The notes beneath the pieces are model-generated. The model was not told the origin of the DNA. It did not search any database and was given only the letters and a program-made list of their open reading frames with translations. From Lunularia cruciata (taxonomy: Eukaryota > Streptophyta > Marchantiopsida > Lunulariales > Lunulariaceae): DNA of 64,000 nt. Made by a program: the position numbers and the translations under genes. Of the stretch, positions 26,081 through 38,345 are shown piece after piece. Location: the NCBI GenBank assembly GCA_948567375.1, contig OX419760.1, forward strand, positions 46,376,001 through 46,440,000. The letters are read 5' to 3'. Within the stretch, counting starts at the first letter, position 1. Each line of letters begins with the position of its first letter.

Positions 26081-26486
26081 CCATGTTAGGGCTTTAGGGT
26101 TAGGATTGGTCTTCTTAGTTGGTCTTCTTCGTTGTTTTCATTTTATTGCGTAAGATCTTCATACGTAACAATCTTACGAATCGATTTGCACGTGCTAGAG
26201 TCCAAATATATAGCAAATATGTAAGTGAAAATCAGATGACCACGGCCTAAGTACTGAGAAGTTTGGTACATGTTACAGAAGCTTGAAGTGCTGTCTTCTT
26301 ATTTGAAGATCAAAATCTTCAATCAAAGCAATGGTCACCCCGATACTCAATACTATTCATTCATTCAAGGTATGCACTAGACGAAATATAATACGGAATT
26401 TTAAATTAACATTTAATTTCCTTATAAAAATATTTAAAATTTATAAAAATTAATAAACACAAACAAAATTAATTTTGTAAATCTGG

Positions 26487-26905
26487 TAATTATAAATAAC
26501 ATTCATGTAACCTACTCACGGAACCAAGTGATTGAGAAGGAATGAAAAACTGTTATAAATATTCAATATAATATAATCCATAAAGTTGAATAGTTTTTAA
26601 AGAAATTGAATGAATGATATCGAATCCAGCTGGTAAATTATAAATTGCTATCGTGCAACCTGCCCGCTAAACCAAATAAAAACATGAAAAATTAGTTTAA
26701 ATATTTAATTTATTGCAAATTTAAATTTTAATTGTTTTTAAGGAAATTGAATAAATACACAAATAACTCAAGTAAACTATAAACAACATTTACGCAACCT
26801 GCCTGCAGATCGAAGGGACTGCAACTTGAAACGGAGTGAATAACTAATATAAATATACTATATAATAAACTTTAAATAGTTTTTAAGGAATCAGGTATTC
26901 ATTTA
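26487..26905. repeat. Degenerate tandem repeat, three units of about 140 bp
   Basis: Units start near 26487, 26634 and 26773. Each opens with a TAA.TATAAA core, carries GCAACCTGCC or a variant (GTAACCTACTC in the first), and ends with AGTTTTTAA[AG]GAAATTGAAT-like sequence. Divergence between units is high, so the array is old. Confidence 0.65.
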
Positions 26906-27439
26906 AGATTCACATATGAATATTACCGGAACTAATTCCTAAATGCATCCACTAGTTTATTGACTTTAGTTATGAAGCATTATGATTGAAGTCAATTTAA
27001 CGAAGCTCTTCCTTGATTGCCGGAAAAGATGGTGTCAAATTTTAGAGTTGTTATATCATAGACAACCTAAGGTTGCAGCATATGTGTATATCGCCCGCAT
27101 GTTGGGTTGATCAACTCGATAAATCTTTCTTACAGAAGATTTCAATATTTCATATTGTATTTAGCATTATTTGTAGTGCCATTCCTGACCAAAAGAGTAC
27201 AGATGTGCATTGCACCCGTAACGGTGAGATCTGAGTTTCCCTCATAAGATTGATAGACCGTGCAGATTTAGTTTGTGCTCAAGTGCCAAAGACTGCTATT
27301 CTCCATGTTAAGATTAAACTGTTCCATCAAGTCAACTCGATCTTGATAACTATCTCCACCGCACAGGGACCAGCCGCATGACATCTCGACAGGCCCGTCA
27401 GAGCACCTTCCCTATCCAGATGCACTGTAGTTCGTCGAC

Positions 27440-27956
27440 CTAAATCCTTTCAAAGAACTGGAATCGCTTTCTCTGCTCCTTACTCAAAGTGAATTGCTGT
27501 CTCTCAAACGTGGGAAGGTTGTGGCGCTTCATAGATTTGACTGTCGCTCGATAATTTTGACCTGAAAATTCGCCATCAACCACCAAATGGAAGTAGACGT
27601 AACGTTCTGTGTCATGCTGCACCTCGAACGTGAAAGTTTTGCCCTCGAGCTTTTCAGAAGATTTGGAGGACTGGACATCGTTAACTTTCAGAAACGACGT
27701 CTCTCCCTGATTCACCTCGGAGTGCTTTGGAGAACCTTTAGTAATCCTGACAGTTTCCGAAGGGTCCATCTCCAAAACACCGGATTGTGAGCTTACGAAC
27801 AGATATGGAGAACGAACTATTTACCTGGAATCCTCACGAGTGTGAAAAGTAGTAGAGATTGTCCACGAGAGGATACACACCTGAAGTTGAATTTCCTAAC
27901 TTGTAGACCACGCAATAAATGGCAACATTCACTCTGAAATAGTGACTCCAGTCAAA
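27440..27956 (-). CDS. Orphan coding fragments, unknown protein
   Basis: On the minus strand, 27817-27440 is open for about 125 codons (SPYLFVSSQSGVLEMDPSET; later RYVYFHLVVDGEFSGQNYRA and FTLSKEQRKRFQFFERI) to TAG. An ATG at 27769 would give a shorter form. Upstream, 27956-27834 is open and reads SHYFRVNVAIYCVVYKLGNS, with a donor-like TCAG|gtgtgt at 27880. The two may be neighbouring exons, but I cannot prove the junction. Codon use and base composition are gene-like and unlike the flanking AT-rich repeats. The alternating hydrophobic strands hint at a small beta-rich protein. No family is recognised. Confidence 0.35.
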
Positions 27957-27969
27957 CTATTTTCGGTCT

Positions 27970-29320
27970 ATCCTCATTAAAATCGCACATGTTGACATTC
28001 CACCCATATCAAGCACCAACACTCTTACCAAAGTTGTATGTGATAATAAAAATTTCCATAAAAATAAGCACCCTCATCAAAATACTACATAAATAAATAC
28101 TACATACTACCTTAGTAACTGGTTTGTTATTACCACTATCATGACAAATTTATGTCCTTGGAATGAAGTTTAATTCGAAGGGTCTAGCTATAGGGAAACA
28201 TTTGTACATGGATCGCAGACTTACCAAGTTTGTACTTTTGTTGTGTAATTTTTAACACTTCAAGATCAACTTGTATTTTGGATTTTAAATTAGAAATATT
28301 TGGATAATAATGATTTATTGGTTGTAAATGACAAAAGCCAGTTTATACCATATTATTTAAAGTCTTTTATAGCCATATTGAGGTGTTATAATGAATTTAA
28401 TCATAAATATACCACCTCCTTTGGAGTGTAAGTATGAAGGCTAATAATAAATTTATTACCTTTTGACTATAAAGATACGAAGAAATGGAATAACCAAATT
28501 TTATATGAGTCTCCTAACTCTAAAAAAGTTGTATTTAAATCAACTTTCTAAACAAGAATTTAACTTTCATGATGGAGTTTATTGAAGAGTTAATGAATAT
28601 TAGCTAGTATGTATTGAGAAAATTAATGTCTCAATATACCATTTCTTATATTTTTAGCTAAAGATTGTAGTATAAAATTTTATGTCCATTAAATATCTTG
28701 GTAAAATAAATCAATACATAAATTAAATAATAATATTAATTTTTATAATGTATTAAATTTTAAGAAGATTAAAGATTTGAAGACTAAATTTTATGTTTTT
28801 TGAAATATCTATAAATGAAAAACTACTATAACATACTAAAAGAAGCACTCTATTAAGTATAGAATTTTAGTTGTGATGTTCATTTATTCATTTGTTCATT
28901 CTTATTATATATAAATGGATACAATGAATATAAAAAAGAAACAGATCATGTCTATTTGAAATCTATCTATAAGACCTTATGCATTTAAATTTGGTCACTT
29001 TTCTATACTTATATCAATATAAATTTTTTTATCATTAACGATTGAAATCCTCAATTTCTAAAGGACATAATAAATACTTTTTATGTTGAAATACTAGTTT
29101 GAATGATATTTTTATTTATTATTTATTTGTATTCATTATGATATCTAAATGCATTTAGATACTTCAATACAATCGTAGCCATTAATTAAAGTGTTGGTAA
29201 AGCATATAAGTCAAATTTTCTACATACCATTGGAATATTTGAAAAAGAATCTTCTAGTATGCTTGCTCTTTTACGAATTGCACTAACTAGTCTATCTATA
29301 GAGCAAGGGGTACTTATGAT
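27970..29320. other. AT-rich intergenic DNA
   Basis: No coding signal, RNA gene or clear element. Long A/T runs and frequent stops in all frames. Confidence 0.55.
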
Positions 29321-31726
29321 TTATAGTATGCTATAAAATATGAAAGTGAAAGTAATACCCCTTTTATATAGTATGATAAAAAAAATTAATAATCCTTGAC
29401 AAACAGATCAAATATCATATTTATAGCTCTTTTTACCTCCAAGGTTAAAGAACAAAGAGGTAACTTGATTGCATACTCTCGTACTTGAAGATCTTGGCTA
29501 TTGCTACTCTATTGTTGCACATCCAAGTAGATGGGTAATGGTCCCATTTGAAAGTGCATCACTTATGGGATTTTTACCCACAACATTTGGTATTATCACT
29601 AAGTCTTCTTAGACAACATACAAATCTACCTTATGCATGTTCTCTGGAATATATACTAACACCTCCATACACTCTCTCATGTCATCACAAATGCCATATC
29701 TCTAATATCATCATGTGTAACTATCTTGTAATCTAAAAGTGTATGGACCCCTATTGCATATGAGGTAATACCACACTCACAAGTGGGTAATGAAGATGTA
29801 TATGGTGGACCAAATTTTAGCAGAATCTCATTATTTTAGAAAGTAGTTGTTGTAAATTGGAAGGCCCTTACACAAAGGTAAGCTAGGATCCAAGAGCTTA
29901 CACCCTTGCCAAGAAACATGGATGGTCAACTAGAAGAAAGTGTAGAGATTGTTGAAAAAGTCGGTCTATCAAGGACAACTACAAACCTTTAGTCCAATTA
30001 AACAATAATAAGCAAAGGATGGAATATCATCTTATGTGTGAGAGTATAAACTATCTCCCATCCACTGCAATAATACCTAGGAAGAAAAAGATACTTCTTC
30101 CACCTCAATCACATTTGTCTCCAAGATTAACTTATTAATAACCACAAAATTAGAAGAAAGCATAGGTTCCAAGAGCACACAACTACCCAAAAGTACAAGA
30201 AGTATTGTCTAATGCTTGAATAGTGTGCCTATCCATCAATTGAAAATTGGTAGATATATCTATTTTATACATCCAATCTCTTGTCACACACTCAAAAGGC
30301 CTTGGTCCAATGTTATCATCAAATATTTCTATAATCCTCCCATCAAAAGCACATGACATGAAGGATGAGGAAAGGAAAAGATGTAAAGTTGGTAGGTTGG
30401 TCAACATGGGTTTACTAGGGTATAGTATACCAAAAGCCACCTATTGATCTCTTAGTAGAGGAAGGTTACTCTTTGAAGGATATACTCTCTAAGAGCATCA
30501 TTTAAAAAATTTGCAATAAAATCCTTGGCACTATGGGAATACATAAGCTATTTGTAGATGTAATAAAGTACTCTAAAAGCTAGAGATGAGGGAATATCTA
30601 AAAGGTACCACACCTTACACTTTGACACCTTGACTCTCAAGATTACATGATGAAACATGGTTGTTAAGCAATCAAAAGCATACCTAACCTGGTCTATAAA
30701 GCACATAATATGCATATCATCCATTAAGGAAAAACATATAATATTGCATGGCCAAAATAGTGAGAAAAGAGTTCAAAAGTACAGTATAGCAAATAAAAGT
30801 CCCATCAAGTGATCATCTTGTCATGTATCAACAGTTGACTAAAGAATAATAACTCCATTTGATGAGAAACCATATTGATAGCAAAGCAAAGAGAAGAAGT
30901 AGATATAATAGAATTAGCCCAAAAATAATAAGACTTGCAACGGATGTACAAACCTGTCTAAAATCTAAAGGAAAATGAAAGTGAGTATTATAGAAATTAT
31001 TTTGAAATTCCATGTATAAGACAATATAATTTAGATGAATATCTAGAAGTGCTCTAATGCTAATATATACAACCTCACAAATTTTGGATGTAGAAACTCT
31101 AATGTAACTTGTAATAAAATTCTATAGGAAGTGAAAATGTTGTTGAAGGACAAAGGCACAACTAACAAGGCATAATAAGACCTCCCAAATAGCACTTGGT
31201 CTAATACTTCTTGTATCCTTCTCCATTATAAGAAGTCAAATAACACCTAACACTTCACTAATTGATGAAGGATTCTGCTCTCTTGCAGTTGTTGTAGCCA
31301 CCTAGAAAGAAATCATTTTCCTATAATTAAATTTAAGATGCTTGTAAACATTCCTTGACAAACTCTTAAAGATTGTGTGAGGTTGTGCACAATGCATCTG
31401 CAAAAAGAAATCTACCAAGATATTTCAAGCTAATACTCCAAGACCTCTAAGGGGAATACCTGTTTTGATGGAAGATGTAATAATTTTAAGGATGAAATAA
31501 TCATATTAGTAGGAAAAGGATGTAATACTCATGCCACCTTACTACACTCCCAAACTTGACTCAAGATCCTACACCCTTGCAATTGAGTGGAATCTATAGT
31601 ATCTTATGATTGACACCATCTACTAAAACTTGCAACCCAAACTTGATCCTCTTTCAAGGTAGCCTATTCCCTAGTCCATGATATATAAAATCTAGAACTC
31701 ACTTCTCTTGGCCCTACATACACTCT
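29320..31726 (-). mobile_element. Non-LTR retroelement copy B, 3' and middle part (very decayed)
   Basis: Minus-strand relative of the copy at 41452-43970. Matching blocks run from the end of the endonuclease region (about 29320-29560) through the Cys/His region (29640-29850) to the RT region (30440-31700). The copy is heavily altered by C-to-T and G-to-A changes, with no open frame left. It is cut at 31726 by an LTR element and resumes at 34037. Confidence 0.75.
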
Positions 31727-34036
31727 TTCATGATATTAGTAGCACTTAAGTTAGTTTGATAAGATGCTTGAGTGATAATCTTGTTAGATAGTTGATATTT
31801 GATTTCAAAATAATTTTCATCCAACTTGATTTTATTAGATAGTTGATATTTGATTTCAAAATACATTCAATCCAACTTGATTTTATTAGATAGTTGATAT
31901 TTGATTTCAAAATACCTTCAATCCAACTTCATTTTATTAGATAGTTGATATTTGATTTCAAAATACCTTCAATCCAACTTGATTTTATTAGATACTTAAT
32001 AGTTGATTGGTGCTTGATTTTGTGAGATAGTTAATAATTGATTAATGTGTAATTTTGTTATATAATTGATAGTTGATTTCAAAATACATTTGTTTTATTA
32101 GATAGTTGAAAATCAATTTCTTGACCACCTTCTATCCAACTTGATTTTATTAGATAATTGAAAATCAATTCCTTGGCCATCTTTGATCTAATTTATTTTT
32201 AAGTGATTTTTAGAATTTGATAGTTGATAATTAATTTCAAGATACCTTTAATACAACTTGATTTTCTTAGATAGCTAATTTGTTCTTAAATTGGGTCTTT
32301 AGTCATTTTGGTGCACTATTCAATGTCTTGATTGATAAGGATATAAAATTATTGGGAGAGTTTAAGGTCTTTCATGACTAAGCATTGATTGATCACCATA
32401 CTACACTTAGAGATCACCTTGAGGTATACAATTTAGCAAAGAAAGTTGTTTAGATGGTGACAATAGGATTACATAAGTATGATTTATAGAAAGGCCACTT
32501 AGGAGATGGGTACCTCCAATTGATTGGCTATGGGTTTTCAAGTCAATTGGCAAGCATCCATAGCATCCTTCTCTCCTTATTTCCTACTATATAGATAAGA
32601 TCCAAATTTACCTATAGCCATCCATTGTGATTTTGTTGTAGTTTGGACTTGGATTATCTACATGTATGGGTGAGCACATGTTCTCAATGGGTAGAGATCT
32701 TTCAAAAACTGATACCAACAGCCTTTGAGAACTGAGAAATTGCTTAATATACGAATACATTATGTTATGCCATTATTTGAGGGAGAGATTATAGATGCTT
32801 GATCTCTCGGTTTCATCTTTGTAATCAGATGTATCTATAGTACATTGCACTAAGAATCCCCAATGAGACAATTAAGAACCCAAGAAAATATCTAAAGAAT
32901 CCAAAAATCTACACCTTCAATATATAGACCTCATGTTGGAAGGACATGATTGTGTTGTTTGGAACAACCATATGTGCAAATATGAATCATGCCATCTCCT
33001 AAACATTGATGGCCCAATAGACCCAAGCTTAGCAATTGTACATGTAAGCTTATGGTGTATGTTATGTGGATCTACTAGTGGAATTGTCCTATGTTGGTGA
33101 TGATAATTGTTTTGTTTGATTGGTTATACTAAATTAACATAACAAAATATTCAACTATCAATTAACTTTAACAATTAGTTGAGAGGATGGCATATGGTAT
33201 ATTTTCACTCATGATGATTCTTCAAAGTTAATAGCTATATCTTCAAATATATTTAACACCTTAGTTATTTCACTACTTATGTGGTATATATTATGTACAA
33301 GTTTTAAACTAATGATGGTGCAAAATAGTACCAAGTCTCTTGATCTTTACCCATCATAATAGATATCACATACTTGGAATAGATGGCTACTTGGAGTGAA
33401 AAGGTTCTAACCACAAGTTGGGAGTGTGCAATTGTGGTATTTTAGAGTTTGTGCATTACTTCTCATATGATTCTTTTTAATAATATATGATGTTGATACC
33501 AATGTATATTGAGAATAATATATCTTGTGTAGCAATTTATATGAATATAATGATTGTCACAACATTTGCAACACCTAAGCTAGTTTGTTAGGATATTTGA
33601 GATATTATTTTTATAATCAAAATTATATTATAGCTAATCATGGACTACTTTGTAATAGTCATCTATTCCATTAGGGTTTTTGGTTGCATTGTTGAAGCCA
33701 CCATTTGCATTATCAATACCATTAGATGTGTTATTGACGTTAGACTTCTTGATCTCTTTGAGAAAAAGTATGGATGTGGAGCTCTAAAAAACTTCTTTTA
33801 TTTTGAGCCTTAGAGCTCCTAACTATAATGAACAAATTTGGCAAGTGTAATCTAGATTCTTTGTGCTAGAGTAGGTTTTGCTCAATGAATTTAATCAATT
33901 GCATGTTGGTAGAGAGATATTCTTGGTATTTATTTTAATTTTTTTGTGGCACTTCAAAGTTTATCTATGACTTTTTATATGAATTGTGCTTCTTTGGTAT
34001 ATGATGTCTACATATATGTTATATAATAGTGGATAT
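31727..34036. mobile_element. LTR element nested in retroelement copy B
   Basis: Copy B continues across this block: sequence left of 31727 (TCTAG.ACTC..TTCTCT) and right of 34037 (TATAACAAAGACACCATCG) are contiguous in copy A at 5920-5990. The insert begins with TAGTAGCACTTAAGTTAGTT and repeats a related sequence at 33557 (TGTCACAACATTTGCAACAC). Both match the LTR start at 55661. The right LTR would be about 480 bp. A GTTGATACCAATG block at 33494 resembles a minus-strand primer site, so orientation is unsettled. No protein-coding content is recognisable in the roughly 1.2 kb interior. Confidence 0.55.
31775..32030. repeat. 51-bp tandem repeat array
   Basis: Copies start at 31826, 31877, 31928 and 31979 with an exact 51-bp period (core TTATTAGATAGTTGATATTT). 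A diverged copy precedes them, and scattered degenerate copies follow to about 32280. Point differences are few in the central units. Confidence 0.9.
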
Positions 34037-34450
34037 GTACATGACAACTGCTCTTGTATAACAAAGACACCATCGTATAAATGAGAGAAATAAGAACTAT
34101 GATAACTCATCAAAGGGATCAAATGCATATGGAATTGAGTGGTAAGCAAAACATCTATCTAATCTCATAATGGAATGCACATCAAAACTTATAGAACAAG
34201 TGAGAACATTAAAACTAGTCTCAAATAACCCCATAACATATAGCACACCTAAGTCTCTAACCACTCGCATGACTTGATCTATATATTATGGAATATCAAA
34301 AAAAAGATCTACAAAGCATATATACTCTTGGATGTCAACAATGTTAATATGGTCTCCTCTAGAAGGACATCCCAAGTAGTATAATCATAATCTTTATACA
34401 TCTCCCAAGAATGTCTTTAGTCCTTGTATGATATCTATGACACATTGGAC
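34037..34450 (-). mobile_element. Non-LTR retroelement copy B, 5' remainder
   Basis: Sequence such as TAACAAAGACACCAT, followed by CTCATCAAAGGGATCA and CTCATAATGGAATGCACATC, matches the 5' portion of copy A (5960-6090). It is the other side of the insertion at 31727-34036. Confidence 0.7.
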
Positions 34451-35821
34451 ATAGTGTATTTTATGTTGCTTTAAATGACCTCATACGATGAAACAAAGCT
34501 ACAATTAACACAAAAGTAATAATAATGACATAAAATGCTTCATCTTATATTTCATAGTTTCTACAAAATCACACCTTCCATAAATAAACCTTAACTCTCC
34601 AAATCCAAAAGACTATCAATACTAACAATTTTAATTCCACATCTTCTCCTGTAATTTTCAAAGTAAATTCTGATAAAACTGTTATATAAAAACAAAAAAT
34701 ATAAAATATAAAATCCGAATTGACCACTGTCATCAAAACTCATCCACTCTAATATATTTAATTTTTGTTTAACATTTTTTAGAGGAAAGTATTATTTTTC
34801 CTTATAAGTTATACTTTACTTACAAAGAAATTAAATTATTCGTCTCTCCCTCAATCTCTTCCCACTCGGCACCTTTCCCTCGCTCTCGAATCTAATGGAA
34901 CTCATTGTTTCGGTGGCGAACACCATGATAGGCATCTTTGCAGTTCTTGAACTTCTCCAACGCATTTAACAATCTGTCATGAGACGGAAACCTTATATAC
35001 ACTGCTGACAAGACAGTTGACTGCACATTCCAAAAAGAATGTGCAGTCACCTTAATCATCACGTAACATAGAGATGCTGGCATGATGTGGCCGCTCAGAT
35101 CGAAGCTATAAAGTCGGATATGGTATGAAACATCATCTTCGCAGAAACTTAAGGCTAATCTCTATCAGCCCTTCTCATTCTGCTATATAACGGAGTACAA
35201 TACTGTGTATTTTCAACCCAAGGGCAATCGAGCATGAACATTCCATAAATGCCAGGTCTATATGTACATAGGCTACTCATGATTTCCTATTTAGTGCACC
35301 GTCTTTTGCATGATTCTGCCTAAGAGTTTGTTGATTCAATGACTATAAAGAGACACATATTACGTAGTGTAAGTTCCGAATAAATTTGAATCGCCATAGA
35401 TCGTTAGAGTAACGACAACTGAGTTAACGGAGAATTGAAAGGCAAGCATTCCATCGCCATTCATTCACAATTTGGAGGTAAATATCAACAAAACAACGGT
35501 GTCGTCATTTCCACACGAGTCAGAACTAACAAGTATTAAGGTAGGAAAAATGATGGGTATGTGAATGGGTACGGCACTTCTACCTCGATAGTAACAAACA
35601 CTCAAGATCCTTGACTTCACGAAAGAGAAGCCGTTCATCGAATGACTTCCACTATCTAATAATTATTATACTGGAAACGAGGGTCTGGTGATACTTAAGT
35701 AGGTAAAATTAAGTACCATAACGGATTCATCAATATCATACATTCGCACTGACTTATTGTGACACTCGCTGTCTGCTCGTACGGTACTGCAGAGACGTTA
35801 GGGTCTGGTATCAACGCATGA
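34451..35821. other. AT-rich spacer, then a balanced-composition island without an identified gene
   Basis: 34451-34840 is AT-rich. From about 34850 composition becomes gene-like. A minus-strand frame 35083-34892 ends in FPSHDRLLNALEKFKNCKDA and later HRNNEFH before a stop, which could be a terminal exon. I found no partner exons and no family. Confidence 0.3.
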
Positions 35822-36217
35822 CACTGCACTTTACGAGGACCACGACGTCTGATCATTCAGATTGACACTCAGGAGACTTTACTTTCTTGTGCCTTACGTT
35901 CGATCGACGATGTTCTAAACCTAAAGGCTGAGCCGCTGAAATACATATCATTTGCCCTACTAGTCCTTCAAATATTCAACCAAACCATGGATAATACATG
36001 GTCAACAGAAGAGATGATGTATATGATGTATGGTTCTTCGCATTTCCCATGCGTAATTTCGGCAAGACTGGATTCGGTGGATGTTCGCTATGTTGAACGC
36101 AACCGGCGGTTTCAAATCGAAAACCTATTTAGTGGATTGACTACGACTGTAAATTTTACGGTGGCACTCGATAAAGATGTTCTTACGAAAATTGAATTTA
36201 GATACATAAAAAATTGA
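35822..36217 (+). CDS. Orphan open frame, unknown protein (possible terminal exon)
   Basis: The frame is open for 131 codons after a TGA at 35819-35821. It contains QETLLSCALRSIDDVLNLKA, a hydrophobic stretch ISFALLVLQIF, an internal Met at 35987, and NLFSGLTTTVNFTVALDKDV close to the stop. If translation starts at the internal ATG it gives 76 residues; otherwise an upstream exon is needed. Composition is gene-like. I do not recognise a family. Confidence 0.35.
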   Translation, partial: HCTLRGPRRLIIQIDTQETLLSCALRSIDDVLNLKAEPLKYISFALLVLQIFNQTMDNTWSTEEMMYMMYGSSHFPCVISARLDSVDVRYVERNRRFQIENLFSGLTTTVNFTVALDKDVLTKIEFRYIKN

Positions 36218-36424
36218 GGGACAAAGAAAAATTGCATGTATAATTTAGAATATGTAAAAATTCTATAAGTACTGTGTATTCTGCCAATGCAACTTGTACA
36301 AATAACTCATAAATTTTATGAATTAGTCAACCCACCAGTCGAAGCCCCTAACGTATCTGTCTGCAGTGCATACGCGCAGAGTTTTGGTATCTAACGCAAT
36401 GAAGAAAATAGTATATAAAAGAAA

Positions 36425-36495
36425 GGAGTACAAGGCAACCGCCGAGTGCAAGAAGGGGCATGGAAGCACAAGGAGAAGGGAGTAAAAACCCCAAA
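36425..36495 (+). mobile_element. Left piece of an unclassified repeat family (also at 51598)
   Basis: GGAGTACAAGGCAACCGCC here matches AGAGTACAAGGCACCGCACG at 51602. The family's next segment is not contiguous here but is found at 38160-38345, on the far side of two retroelement fragments. Confidence 0.5.
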
Positions 36496-37372
36496 CTGAA
36501 ATACTTTCTTTGCACCATCCATCTTCTCTATAGTAATGAGTTTTGGCCTAAGTTTGATCAGCGCACTTGCATATTCCTAGGTTTGGTCTACCTGCTTGCA
36601 TATTTGGTATTCACTTGTGAATGTGATTTTACACTAGATACGACCATTGTTCATATGACATGGTGTCCTTTTGGAGGATAGAGTATAGCTACCCATGATG
36701 CAATAAGGGATATAATGTTTATTATAGCGTGAGAGAAAGTGTATACCTTGTTTGAAAAGAGGGTTTGTTTATTTTGCAGATAACAAATGTCAAAGTAGAC
36801 GTATACTTGGTCCGAGATGATCAAATGACTGGGATGGATATTGTGGTTAGGTCCTTTGTATGATATAGATTTAGAGGGAGTGATTACTCATTCACTTGGA
36901 TGGGCGACAAGTAAAGCAGCAACAAGCAAGGTCTCCAAGTATAGAGGTATTGCAATGAGGTTACGTCTGTGTTCCTCTAACCTTGGAGTTATATGGAGCA
37001 ATGGACACTGCATTTGACACATTTGTCAACAAGTGCACGAGAGTTTGTCAACAAGTGCACGAGAGTTTATCATATTAGACGTACAGGGTATCACTCTCAT
37101 ACTTTGAAATATACTTTAGATAACATGTTCTAGTGCTCTACATTGAACATTGGCTAGTGCAATCTATTGGAGAACAATCACACTAGGTGATGCTTCCTTG
37201 GATGTTTAAGTAGTTTGTAGACCTCACAACTTGCATAGCTCAAATATCTTAGATGCGATAGGGTAGATTTCCCATATGGATACTATTGAGGCCTATCCCC
37301 ACTTTACCTCTTTTATATCTCCCTTGTGCGACTTGATGGGGTCTTCCTGTCCTTCATGTGTTCTTATCTTCT
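36496..37372 (+). mobile_element. Non-LTR retroelement fragment C1 (3' end)
   Basis: Plus-strand 3' third of the element, from the Cys/His region (residues CECDFTLDTTIVHMTWC) through the endonuclease-like segment to the tail GACTTGATGGGGTCTTCCTG. Stops break the frame. It is directly followed by another 3' fragment. Confidence 0.7.
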
Positions 37373-38160
37373 TGGTTACTTTTCACTCTTTGCATGAGGT
37401 TTTGTCTAGGTTTGGTCCACCCATCTGCATCTTCATTACTCACTTGTGAGTGTTGTTCTACACTAGATGCAACAGAGGTCCACATGACACGGTGTCTTTT
37501 TGGAGGACAGAGGATTGCTACCCATGATGCCATTAGGGACATAGTGTTTGCTATGGCGCAAGAGAGTGGATACTTGGCTTGGAGGGAGCGTTCGTATGCT
37601 TTGCAGACAACACGTGTCAGCGCAAACTTATACTTGGTCCGAGATGATTAGGTGATTAGATGATTAGCGGATGTCGTGGGGACGAACCCTACATGGGATA
37701 CAATTTCAAAGGGAGTGATTACCCATCCCCCTGGATGGGCGGTGAGTGCAACAGCATGTCACAAGGTCTCCAAGTATAGGGGCATGCAGCGAGGTTACCT
37801 CTTTGTTCCTCTAGCCTTGGAGTTATATGGAGCGATGTACACGGCATTTGACACATTTGTCAGGGAGTGCACCAGAGCTTATCATGTTAGGCGTTAGGGA
37901 ATACCACTCTCACTTTCATACTTTAGCATATTTTAGATAGCTAGTGTTCATTGCTCTATAGAGTGCAGTGGCTGGTGCAATCCATCGGAGAGTAATCACA
38001 TTAGGTGATGTTTCTTCAGATGCTCCAGTTGTGTATAGACCGTGCGACTTGCATAACTCAGATATCTTAGGTGCGATAGGGCAGATTTCTCATATAGACT
38101 CTATTGGGGCTTAGGCCCATGTTACCTTTTTTGTCTTTCCCTTGTAGGGGCTTGATGGGG
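37373..38160 (+). mobile_element. Non-LTR retroelement fragment C2 (3' end)
   Basis: Second copy of the same 3' third, better preserved. One frame (37358-37651) reads LTCECCSTLDATEVHMTRC, then THDAIRDIVFAMAQESGYLA and ANLYLVRDD. After a stop follow HPPGWAVSATACHKVSKYRG and FVPLALELYGAM. The tail ends near 38160. Confidence 0.8.
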
Positions 38161-38345
38161 TCTCTTTGCAATAGCACGAAAAGATATCATAAAAGAACCC
38201 GATATAGTGAAGGATTATCAATGCATCTACAGCTTACCAATGCTTTTGTTGTTGAACCGTGTGGTAAAGATCTTCTAAAGGAATGTTCTGTCAAGCGAAG
38301 AAGAGAATCCTAGACGCACTCTTATTGGTACAAGTCCTTAGAACA
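38160..38345 (+). mobile_element. Right piece of the unclassified repeat family
   Basis: Encodes LTNAFVVEPCGKDLLKECSV followed by a stop. The copy at 51680-51785 encodes ATNAYAAGLCGRDAPKKCLA and then a stop. The two share length and spacing to the terminus. Confidence 0.5.

Noticed and set aside
27834-27956. Phloem-protein-2/lectin-like assignment from YCVVYKLGNS
   Set aside because: The similarity is a short beta-strand pattern and the following exon does not continue the domain.
31775-32030. CRISPR-like array
   Set aside because: The repeat is head-to-tail with no unique spacers and lies in a eukaryotic LTR element.
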